A stretch of DNA of 64,000 nucleotides from the NCBI GenBank assembly GCA_031418715.1, contig JANOJL010000030.1:1-64000 (forward strand), in the 5' to 3' direction. The notes under the pieces are model-generated. The model did not search any database and was not told where the DNA came from. It saw only the letters and a list, made by a program, of their open reading frames with translations. Source of the DNA: JANMDU01 sp031418715 (lineage in GTDB: Bacteria > Pseudomonadota > Gammaproteobacteria > Burkholderiales > Burkholderiaceae_C). Below, in pieces: positions 51,382 through 58,780 of the stretch; positions within the stretch are counted from its first letter, which is position 1, and the number at the start of each line of letters is the position of its first letter. Position numbers and translations under genes: made by a program.

Positions 51382-53496
51382 TCAATTGAAAGTCTTGCCT
51401 TCAGCGACCAAGCGCTTGATCAGCGGTGCGGGCTCCCAAAAAGCAGCATCGTCGTTTGGATTCTTGGCGAAACTGTTCATCGCCATCATCACGTTGTATA
51501 AGCCCATTTGGTCGGCAAAGTGCATCGGGCCACCTTTGGGGATCGGGAAGCCGTAGCCAGTGATGTAAACCATATCAATATCACTGGCTTTGCTGGCGAT
51601 GCCGTCTTCTAAGATATGAGCGGCTTCGTTGACAAGCGACAGCACCAAGCGATTGACGATTTCTTCGTCAGAAATCTTGCGCGGCGCCAGGCCAATCTTC
51701 TTACTGTGATCTGTGATCATTTTGTTGACCACTTCGCTGGGCATCGCATCGCGTTTGCCAGGAATATAGTCATACCAGCCTGCATTCGTCTTCTGACCAA
51801 AACGCCCCATCTCACAAAGCAAATCAGCCGTCTTGCTGTATTTCATGTTTGGCTTTTCTTGATAGCGGCGCTTGCGGATATACCAGCCGATGTCGTTGCC
51901 CGCCAAATCGCCCATGCGGAACGGGCCCATGGCAAAGCCGAATTTCTCTACGGCTTTGTCCACCTGCTGCGGTGTGCAGCCCTCTTCGATCAGAAAACCC
52001 GCTTGGCGGCTGTATTGCTCGATCATGCGGTTGCCAATGAAGCCATCGCAAACACCCGAGACCACAGCAATCTTCTTGATCTTCTTGGCAACACCCATCA
52101 CGGTGGCCATCACGTCTTTTGCCGTTTTCTTGCCGCGTACCACTTCCAGCAGTTTCATCACGTTGGCGGGGCTAAAGAAATGCAGGCCGACAACGTCTTG
52201 CGGGCGCTTGGTAAACGATGCAATTTTGTCGACATCCAGCGTAGAGGTATTGGAAGCCAAAATTGCGCCTTTTTTCATCACGCGATCCAGCTCTTTGAAC
52301 ACCTTCTCTTTCACACCCATCTCTTCAAACACGGCTTCAATCACGAGATCAGCATCTTTCAAGCCATCATAGGTGAGCGTGGTGGTGAGCATGCCCATGC
52401 GCTCATCCAATTTAGCCTGTTTGAGCTTGCCTTTTTTGACCTGTGCTTCGTAATTTTTGCGCATGATGCCGATGCCTTTGTCGAGCGCTTCTTGCTTGAG
52501 CTCCAACATCTTCACGGGAATACCCGCATTCAGGAAGTTCATCGCAATGCCGCCGCCCATCGTTCCTGCGCCGATCACGGCCACGCTCTTGATCTCGCGC
52601 TTTTGGATGTCTTCGGGTACGTCTGCAATCTTCGATGCAGCACGCTCAGAAACAAACAAGTGGCGTAGCGCCCGGCTCTCAGGTGTCCACATCAAATTGA
52701 TGAAGATATCGCGCTCAAGCAGCATACCTTCGTTGAATTTTTTCTTTGTGGCAGCTTCGACAGCATCGACGCATTTCACAGGTGCTGGGAAGCCCTTAGC
52801 CATGCCTTTGACCATGTTGCGCGCAAACTGGAAGTAGGCATCGCCCATTGGATGGCGGCAAGGCAAATTGCGCACCAGTGGGAAGGCTGAAGCCTCTTTC
52901 GCATGCGCAGCGGCTTTCTCGCGAGCCAGCTCAATCGCTTCTTGCACCACCGTCTCAGCGCTGGCCGACAGCTTGTCAAACAGCTTCTGGCCAGGCGCCA
53001 TCGCCAGCATCTCCGCTTTCACCGGTTCGCCACTCACAATCATATTCAGGGCAAATTCCACGCCCAAGACGCGTGGCAGTCGCTGCGTACCGCCCGCGCC
53101 GGGGATCAAGCCAAGCTTGACTTCAGGCAAAGCCACATTCGTGCCAGGTGCGGCCACCCGGTAGTGGCAACCCAACGCCAACTCCAAGCCACCGCCCATG
53201 CAGGTGGTGTGAATCGCAGCCACGGTCACTTTCGTGGCGTTTTCGCAGCTCAAAATTAAGCTGAGCAAATTTGGTTCAGCGAGTGATTTGTCAGAGCCAA
53301 ATTCTTTGATGTCTGCGCCGCCCGAGAAGGCTTTGCCAGCGCCCGTGATGACGATGGCTTTGACCTTGGTATCCAACTGCGCCTTGGCCAAGCCCGCAGC
53401 AATTGCAATGCGGGTGGAAAGTCCCAAGCCGTTAACTGGCGGGTTGTTCAGGGTGATCACAGCAACATCGCCGTGAACTTTGTATTCGGCTGTCAT
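51382..53496 (-). CDS. Bifunctional enoyl-CoA hydratase/3-hydroxyacyl-CoA dehydrogenase (FadB/FadJ type)
   Basis: 704 residues. The N-terminal crotonase domain has GAGKAFSGGADIKEFG and the oxyanion/catalytic region MGGGLELALGCHYRVA with PEVKLGLIPGAGGTQRLPR. The NAD-binding motif VIGAGTMGGGIA (about 309) opens the dehydrogenase half, which has HFFSPANVMKLLEVVRG and IGNRM. It performs the two middle steps of beta-oxidation. It has an AAAGGA ribosome-binding site and probably leads the operon with the thiolase. Confidence 0.96.
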   Translation of the reverse strand: MTAEYKVHGDVAVITLNNPPVNGLGLSTRIAIAAGLAKAQLDTKVKAIVITGAGKAFSGGADIKEFGSDKSLAEPNLLSLILSCENATKVTVAAIHTTCMGGGLELALGCHYRVAAPGTNVALPEVKLGLIPGAGGTQRLPRVLGVEFALNMIVSGEPVKAEMLAMAPGQKLFDKLSASAETVVQEAIELAREKAAAHAKEASAFPLVRNLPCRHPMGDAYFQFARNMVKGMAKGFPAPVKCVDAVEAATKKKFNEGMLLERDIFINLMWTPESRALRHLFVSERAASKIADVPEDIQKREIKSVAVIGAGTMGGGIAMNFLNAGIPVKMLELKQEALDKGIGIMRKNYEAQVKKGKLKQAKLDERMGMLTTTLTYDGLKDADLVIEAVFEEMGVKEKVFKELDRVMKKGAILASNTSTLDVDKIASFTKRPQDVVGLHFFSPANVMKLLEVVRGKKTAKDVMATVMGVAKKIKKIAVVSGVCDGFIGNRMIEQYSRQAGFLIEEGCTPQQVDKAVEKFGFAMGPFRMGDLAGNDIGWYIRKRRYQEKPNMKYSKTADLLCEMGRFGQKTNAGWYDYIPGKRDAMPSEVVNKMITDHSKKIGLAPRKISDEEIVNRLVLSLVNEAAHILEDGIASKASDIDMVYITGYGFPIPKGGPMHFADQMGLYNVMMAMNSFAKNPNDDAAFWEPAPLIKRLVAEGKTFN

Positions 53497-53695
53497 TTGC
53501 AGTCCTTTCAGGTTTTAAATTCAAAAAATTGGTTCAGTCTTCATGCGTAAAAGCACGGTCGTTCTATTTTTACATTTTACGCAGAAAGTCGCTCAGCATA
53601 ACCCTCTTTTTGCGCAAGCTGTCACCTGTGTTTCACAGGGGCGTTTTTACTTGTTTCTTGGCTTTTGCTCTGTTTGAGAGCTTCGCCTTCACGCA

Positions 53696-53861
53696 ACCCG
53701 CTCGCCTGCCCCGTAACGTGCCCGAAAAAGCCGAGGCCTTTCTTAGTGAGGCGCTCTTACCCGCCAGCCACGAGCTCCCATCATTTGTAGCGATGATTAC
53801 ATTGCTGGCCGCGCCCGACCAGCGAAAGGCTTCGTTTTTTCAGACCCATCACGGAGCGGGT
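53696..53861 (+). repeat. ACCCGCTC-end repeat family B, complete copy 1
   Basis: 166 bases with inverted ends ACCCGCTC (53696-53703) and GAGCGGGT (53854-53861). The two ends also share an inner CGTGA...GAAAAA...C pattern when one is inverted, so the element is an imperfect palindrome. It lies in the 436-base gap upstream of fadB, which otherwise shows nothing. An inverted second copy lies at 54660-54824. Confidence 0.82.
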
Positions 53862-53932
53862 GTAGGTGGTTAGCGCGCTTTCTATTCCGTATTCAATAAA
53901 AGTCAACACAAAATGCCACCAAACGACAAACT

Positions 53933-54553
53933 CTATTTCACGGCTGGTGTCAATGTGAACTTAAGCGGCAGCACGTTGCCGACCTGCCAAACTGTTTTTG
54001 CAATAAGTTCGTTCATCACCAACTTAGGCTCTTGCTCAGTAATACCACTAGAAGGCGTCTCTTGAAAAAGCACATCAATTCTGGCTAAGTCCTTACGTTC
54101 CCCAAGTACGAAATCGAAAACAGTTAGATGAAGCACCGCTCCCTTTGTTTGACCTTCAACCAGAGCCATGTCGTAGTTAGGACTCCATTCACGAACCATT
54201 GGTGAGTAAAGCTGACCAGAGAACGTGTCATGTTGATGCTGAATCACAAGTCGTAATGGTTTTTGACCTTTCTCAAGTTCAGTTGATAAAGGTACAAGTT
54301 CCCAAGTTTTGGTCAAGCCTCGTGTAATTTGATAGTCGTTCCAACTCTTGGATATCATTGCGTTTAATGCAGCTGGTATCTCCGGAATCTTTAGAACTGA
54401 ATCCGCTCCCATCGATACGATTGCTATTAAGGCTGTGCCAATAACACTCACCGCCACCCAGAGAAATCGCCTCACCCTCTCGAAATTGCGTCGAACTCCT
54501 GGTGCAGGCAGGGTATTTCTGGGAGAACGTGGAATCGGCTTCTGACTTCGCAT
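53933..54553 (-). CDS. Hypothetical membrane-anchored protein between inverted repeats
   Basis: 206 residues, not recognised. A basic leader (1-29, several Arg and Pro) precedes one helix (about 30-47, WVAVSVIGTALIAIVSMG). The rest is a soluble, probably periplasmic domain rich in beta strands (PLRLVIQHQHDTFSGQLYSP, VLHLTVFDFVLGERKDLA) without Cys. Base composition is visibly more AT-rich than neighbours, suggesting transfer. It is flanked on both sides by inverted copies of repeat family B, so it looks like cargo. Confidence 0.65.
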   Translation of the reverse strand: MRSQKPIPRSPRNTLPAPGVRRNFERVRRFLWVAVSVIGTALIAIVSMGADSVLKIPEIPAALNAMISKSWNDYQITRGLTKTWELVPLSTELEKGQKPLRLVIQHQHDTFSGQLYSPMVREWSPNYDMALVEGQTKGAVLHLTVFDFVLGERKDLARIDVLFQETPSSGITEQEPKLVMNELIAKTVWQVGNVLPLKFTLTPAVK

Positions 54554-54659
54554 TGGACATCATGCTAACCGATCAGAATGGACTCGATAAGTTTAGAGCC
54601 AGTTATGCGTGCAGTAAAGTAATACACGCGGATGGTGGTATTGCGTACCAACGATATCT

Positions 54660-54824
54660 ACCCGCTCCGTGATGGGTCTGAAAAAACGAAGACTGTCTCG
54701 GTCGGGCGCGGCCAACCAAGCAATCATCGCTACAAAAGATCAGCAGCTCGTCGTATCCCGCACAGAGCGCTAAAAAAGATAGTCCTCGGCTTTTTCGGGC
54801 ACGTCACGGGGCAGGTGAGCGGGT
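54660..54824 (-). repeat. ACCCGCTC-end repeat family B, complete copy 2 (inverted)
   Basis: 165 bases inverted relative to copy 1. Conserved blocks are the outer 42 bases through GAAAAAGCCGAGG, TTTGTAGCGATGATT, TGGCCGCGCCCGACC and the inner TTCGTTTTTTCAGACCCATC; the parts between are diverged. The outer flanks of the pair share the tetranucleotide CGCA. Confidence 0.82.
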
Positions 54825-54844
54825 CGCATCAAACCTTAAGAAAC

Positions 54845-57367
54845 CTATTCAGCAGCGCGACGAAGCGTATTCATCACCGGCGTGTTGAGCACTTCCCGCA
54901 AGCCCCACCAGCCTGCAGCCAACGCGAGCAGAGAGCCAAGCACACCAGAGGCTGGAATCACCCAAGCGGCCGCCGTCCACGCGAACTCAAACACATACTT
55001 GGCCAGCGCCCAGCCCACCACCACAGCCACCAGGCTGGCCAACACGCCAGCGAGCATGCCGACACCCGCCAACTCGGCGCGCTGTACTTGCCGCAGCAGC
55101 TGGCTACGCGCACCCACGGCGCGCAAAATCGCAAACTCTCGCGTGCGCTCCTCGCGCGTGGCTGTGACGGCGGCGAAGAGCACCACAAGACCAGCCAGCA
55201 GGGTAAAGCCAAAGAGGAACTCCACAGCGCGAATCACTTGATCAAGCACGCGCTGCACCTGATTGATGGTGAGGCTCATGTCGACGTTCGTCACGTTAGG
55301 AAACTGCCGCACCAGCGCATTGTCAAAGCCTTTGATGTCCGGCGCTTTGAAGGCGCTCATGTAGGTTGAGGGCACATCTGGCATTTGGCTGACCGTGTAC
55401 ATCACAAAAAAGTTCGCCCGCATACCACCCCAATCGACCTTGCGCAGGCTGGTGATTTTGCTCGCGACTTGAATGCCGCCAATATCAAAAGTGAGCGAAT
55501 CGCCCATTTTGAGGCCGAGGTCTTTTGCAATACCCTCTTCTACGCTGATGGCATCTTTCTCTTCCTCAGTCCATTTGCCCGAGATCACTTGGTTGTGCTC
55601 AGGCTTTTTTGCGGCGTGGGAGAGATTGAATTCACGGTCAACCAAACGCTTGGCGCGATCATCTTTGTAGTCTTCAGGATTCACAACTTTGCCATTCACC
55701 GCCACCAAGCGCCCGCGAATCATCGGGAAATAATCGTACTTCTTCACGCCCTGCGCTTCGATGTTTTTCACAAACTCTGCACCCTGCTCCGGCATGATGT
55801 TGATCACAAACCGATTCGGCGCATCCGGCGGCGTGGCCTGGCGCCAGCTGGAGATCAAATCTGTGCGGAGCAACACCAGCAGCACCAACGCGAGCAAACC
55901 CACTGCCAGCGCGCTCACCTGCACCACCGCATACGCAGGCCGCGCAGAGATTTGCCGTGTGGCCAAAATCAGCCAGCGCGGCGCAGTTGTCTCGTTCACA
56001 CTTTTGCGCAACACGAGCACAGCCAGATAGCTCATCCCCGCAAACAGCAGCACCGCCGCAAGGAATCCACCCACAGCAATCCCGCCCAGCACCAAATCTC
56101 GGCTGGCCGCCATGAGCAGCGCAGCAAAGCCCGCAATGCCCAGCACGAGTACACCGCCCGAAGTCGCTTTTAAGCCACCCACATCACGCCGAATCACGCG
56201 CAGCGGCGGCACTTGAGCAAGCTGCAGCACAGGCGGCAGGCCAAACGCCGCCAGCAGAGTGAGCCCCATGCCTAGGCCAAAGAGTACAGGCCAGATGGAG
56301 GGCGCAGGCAGAGCAGATTCCACCAAACCTGCCAGCAAAAGCACAAAGCCAAAATGCACCGCAAAGCCAAGCAACACGCCCAGGCCACTAGCCACCAAGC
56401 CCACAAGCGCAAACTCCAGCACATAGCTGGCCGCCATATTGCGCTGCGACACGCCCAGCACGCGCAGCATCGCGCATTGATCCAAATGCCGCGCTGCAAA
56501 GCCACGCGCTGCAATCGCCACCGCTACGGCGCTCAGTAGGGCTGCCAGCAACGCCACCAGATTCAAAAACTTCTCCGCGCGGTTCATCGTGCTGCTCATC
56601 TCAGGCCGCCCGCCTTCCAGTGATTCAAGCCGCAGCCCACGAAGCTCGCCCGATTTCTCTTTGGCCGTTACCCAGTCTGCAAACTCCTTGATGCGTCGCT
56701 GATCCTGAGCCACCACCGCCATGCGATAGGTGATGCGGCTAGCTGGCTGCACGAGCGCCGTTGCGGCCAAATCCGCGCGATTCATCATCACGCGCGGCGC
56801 AAAATTCATAAAACCTGCGCCCCGATCTGGTTCCACCACAATGATGCGATCGATCTTCAAGCTGCTCGCACCCATGAGCAAACTGTCGCCCATCTTCAAC
56901 CCAAGAGAGTCGAGCAAATTCGCATCCACCCACACGCTGCCCGGTGCGGGAATATCTCGCGTGCCCTGTTCGGGCTGGTCAGGTGCAGTAGCCACCTTGA
57001 GCTGCCCGCGCAGCGGATAGCCGCTCTCCACCGCCTTCAAAGCCACCAATTTTGACGATCCACCCTGAGCATCTGGCGCTCGAGCCATGGTGGGAAAACC
57101 CACGTTGTTCACCATCTGCAAGCCCAGCTCCCGCGCCTTGGCCACAACCGCCTCCGGCGTCGACTTGTCGCTGCTCACCACCGAATCCCCACCAATCAGA
57201 GCCCGCGCATCCCGCTGCAAACCACCCTTGATGCGGTCCGCAAAAAAGCCCACGGCAGTGAGCGACGCCACTGCGAGCGTGACCGCCACGATCAAGAGCC
57301 GCAACTCCCCCGCACGCAAATCACGCCAAAGAGAACGCAGGCCAAGGCTGATAAAACTGGATTTCAT
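54845..57367 (-). CDS. FtsX-like ABC transporter permease (YbbP family)
   Basis: 840 residues with about ten membrane helices. An N-terminal helix and large periplasmic domain, a middle helix bundle (about 265-480), a second periplasmic domain, and a last FtsX bundle (AVEFLFGFTLLAGLVVLFAAV, EFAILRAVGARSQLLRQV). YbbP-type permeases pair with a YbbA ATPase for lipoprotein or lipid handling. No ATPase gene is adjacent here, so the partner must lie elsewhere. No strong ribosome-binding site is visible before the ATG. Confidence 0.88.
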   Translation of the reverse strand: MKSSFISLGLRSLWRDLRAGELRLLIVAVTLAVASLTAVGFFADRIKGGLQRDARALIGGDSVVSSDKSTPEAVVAKARELGLQMVNNVGFPTMARAPDAQGGSSKLVALKAVESGYPLRGQLKVATAPDQPEQGTRDIPAPGSVWVDANLLDSLGLKMGDSLLMGASSLKIDRIIVVEPDRGAGFMNFAPRVMMNRADLAATALVQPASRITYRMAVVAQDQRRIKEFADWVTAKEKSGELRGLRLESLEGGRPEMSSTMNRAEKFLNLVALLAALLSAVAVAIAARGFAARHLDQCAMLRVLGVSQRNMAASYVLEFALVGLVASGLGVLLGFAVHFGFVLLLAGLVESALPAPSIWPVLFGLGMGLTLLAAFGLPPVLQLAQVPPLRVIRRDVGGLKATSGGVLVLGIAGFAALLMAASRDLVLGGIAVGGFLAAVLLFAGMSYLAVLVLRKSVNETTAPRWLILATRQISARPAYAVVQVSALAVGLLALVLLVLLRTDLISSWRQATPPDAPNRFVINIMPEQGAEFVKNIEAQGVKKYDYFPMIRGRLVAVNGKVVNPEDYKDDRAKRLVDREFNLSHAAKKPEHNQVISGKWTEEEKDAISVEEGIAKDLGLKMGDSLTFDIGGIQVASKITSLRKVDWGGMRANFFVMYTVSQMPDVPSTYMSAFKAPDIKGFDNALVRQFPNVTNVDMSLTINQVQRVLDQVIRAVEFLFGFTLLAGLVVLFAAVTATREERTREFAILRAVGARSQLLRQVQRAELAGVGMLAGVLASLVAVVVGWALAKYVFEFAWTAAAWVIPASGVLGSLLALAAGWWGLREVLNTPVMNTLRRAAE

Positions 57368-57433
57368 GTGCGCATAGTAGCGCGAGCCGGCATGATTTGC
57401 TTGTAGGGCATGTAAAGACCTGACGTCAATACA

Positions 57434-57480
57434 CTATGAATTTAGTAGCACTTCACGCAGTATTTATAACGGCGATCTGC
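57434..57480 (-). repeat. Palindromic repeat family A, copy 13 (3' end of fdhD)
   Basis: On the minus strand: GCAGATCGCCGTTATAAATA, then CTGCGTGAAGTGCTACTAAA and TTCATAG. It overlaps the last codons and stop of fdhD: the conserved CCGTTATAA reads Pro-Leu-stop. Confidence 0.75.
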
Positions 57481-58321
57481 CAATATCAGCATGAAATGAA
57501 AGCGAAAGGCGATCTAAGCCTGTGTAGCCCACAAAATGCTTGTTCACTGCCCGGCCAATCGCGCACAAGCCAAGCTGTTGGGCGATGTCGTAGCCCATTT
57601 GCGTGATGCCGCTGCGGGAGACAACGATCGCAATGCCCATTTGCGCGGATTTGATGACCATCTCACTGGTTAAGCGGCCTGTGGTGTAGAAGACATAGGG
57701 GTCGACTGGGTTAGGTTGCCGAGTGGTGCGAATGCCTTGCATGGCCATCCATCCTGCGAGGGTATCGATCGCGTTGTGGCGGCCTACATCTTCAACGAAC
57801 ATGAGCATTTGCGTGCCTTTGAACAGGGCGCAGCCATGTACACTGCCGGCGCTTTTATAAGTGCTTTCTTGCTGGCGAATGGCTTCTGTGATGCCGTAAA
57901 GCTGGGTTTGCGTGAGCTGAGCCGCGGGCAGCTTGATTTGATCAATTTCGTCCATCAAACCACCAAACACGCTGCCTTGGCCGCAACCCGTCGTGACAAC
58001 TTTTTTTGCGGTTCGCTCTTCGATTTTGTCAATGCCAGCATGCGTTTTCACGGCGGCAGAGTTGACCTCCCAATCCACAGTGATGGATTCGATTTGATCT
58101 GCACTATCGACCAAGCGCTGGTTGAGCAAAAAACCCAGCACCAGCAGCTCGGGCTGCGCGCCGAGTGTCATGAGCGTGACCAGTTCGCGTTTATCCACAT
58201 ACATGGTCAAATCCCGCTCGGCAGGAATATGCATTTGATTCTTCTCACCCTTTTCATTGACGACTTCGATCTCGCGCGTGAGCGGGGCGCGGGCTTGCGT
58301 GAGCGTGGGCAACTTAGACAT
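57464..58321 (-). CDS. fdhD: Formate dehydrogenase accessory sulfurtransferase
   Basis: 285 residues. FdhD passes sulfur to the molybdenum cofactor of formate dehydrogenase. Conserved regions are DLTMYVDKRELVTLMTLG, LVLGFLLNQRLV, MFVEDVGRHNAIDTLAG and YTTGRLTSEMVIKSAQMG. The Cys motif reads TGCGQGSVFGG, with one Cys where E. coli has C-x-x-C. The final Arg-Ser-Pro-Leu and stop lie in a family A repeat. It is downstream of the formate dehydrogenase genes on the same strand, behind a terminator. Confidence 0.94.
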   Translation of the reverse strand: MSKLPTLTQARAPLTREIEVVNEKGEKNQMHIPAERDLTMYVDKRELVTLMTLGAQPELLVLGFLLNQRLVDSADQIESITVDWEVNSAAVKTHAGIDKIEERTAKKVVTTGCGQGSVFGGLMDEIDQIKLPAAQLTQTQLYGITEAIRQQESTYKSAGSVHGCALFKGTQMLMFVEDVGRHNAIDTLAGWMAMQGIRTTRQPNPVDPYVFYTTGRLTSEMVIKSAQMGIAIVVSRSGITQMGYDIAQQLGLCAIGRAVNKHFVGYTGLDRLSLSFHADIGRSPL

Positions 58322-58343
58322 GCGTGGAGTTTAAGCGGGCATG

Positions 58344-58370
58344 AAAAACGGCGCTCAAAAGCGCCGCTTT
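58344..58370 (-). terminator. Intrinsic terminator of the formate dehydrogenase operon
   Basis: On the minus strand, a 7-bp stem CGGCGCT/AGCGCCG (58349-58355 with 58360-58366) with a 4-base loop is followed by TTTTT. It lies 17 bases after the stop of the small periplasmic protein gene and before fdhD, so fdhD probably has separate or read-through expression. Confidence 0.8.
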
Positions 58371-58386
58371 TGCATTGAGCGGAGGC

Positions 58387-58758
58387 TTATTTCTTGACCG
58401 GAACTGTAGGAACTGCCGCTGGCTTGGCAGCAGCTGTGGTTGAAGGTGCTGGCGCTACAGCAGTTGGTGCAGCAGGCAGAGGAAACACAAACGCGCCAGG
58501 GTCAGCGCACGCTGGTGTGTCGGTCGCAGGTTTAGTTTCTTTGCCTGTCGCTTTAGCGGACTTGTAGTAATAGGCGGCAGTCGCTTCGCGAGATTTACAG
58601 AGCTGGAAGTCGGCAATCTTGTTTCCATGCGCCGTTTTGGCTGTAGCTTCAGCGGCCTTGGCCTTGGCTTCATCTGTCAAAACGGGGGAAGGCAATTTGG
58701 CAAATGCCGTGCCAGTCAAAAACGCTGTGATAGCGATGAGCAGGATGTTTTTATTCAT
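58387..58758 (-). CDS. Small periplasmic protein of the formate dehydrogenase locus
   Basis: 123 residues from ATG 58758 (GAGGAG upstream). A signal peptide MNKNILLIAITAFLTGTAFA is clear. The mature part has DEAKAKAAEATAKTAHGNKI, two Cys (FQLCKS and PACADPG) about 36 residues apart that could form a disulfide, and an Ala/Pro/Val-rich tail ending VPVKK. I do not recognise a family. It directly follows the cytochrome subunit gene (22 bases) and ends the operon, suggesting a periplasmic accessory. Confidence 0.72.
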   Translation of the reverse strand: MNKNILLIAITAFLTGTAFAKLPSPVLTDEAKAKAAEATAKTAHGNKIADFQLCKSREATAAYYYKSAKATGKETKPATDTPACADPGAFVFPLPAAPTAVAPAPSTTAAAKPAAVPTVPVKK

Positions 58759-58780
58759 GATGTGCAATCTCCTCGTGATC

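Noticed and set aside
53529..53873. Plus-strand frame of 114 codons upstream of fadB
   Set aside because: It is mostly the family B repeat read through; the peptide has no domain, and the same bases read differently in the inverted copy.
54632..55369. Plus-strand frame of 245 codons starting near the second family B repeat
   Set aside because: It runs through the repeat and then antisense to the FtsX-like permease gene. No motif supports it.
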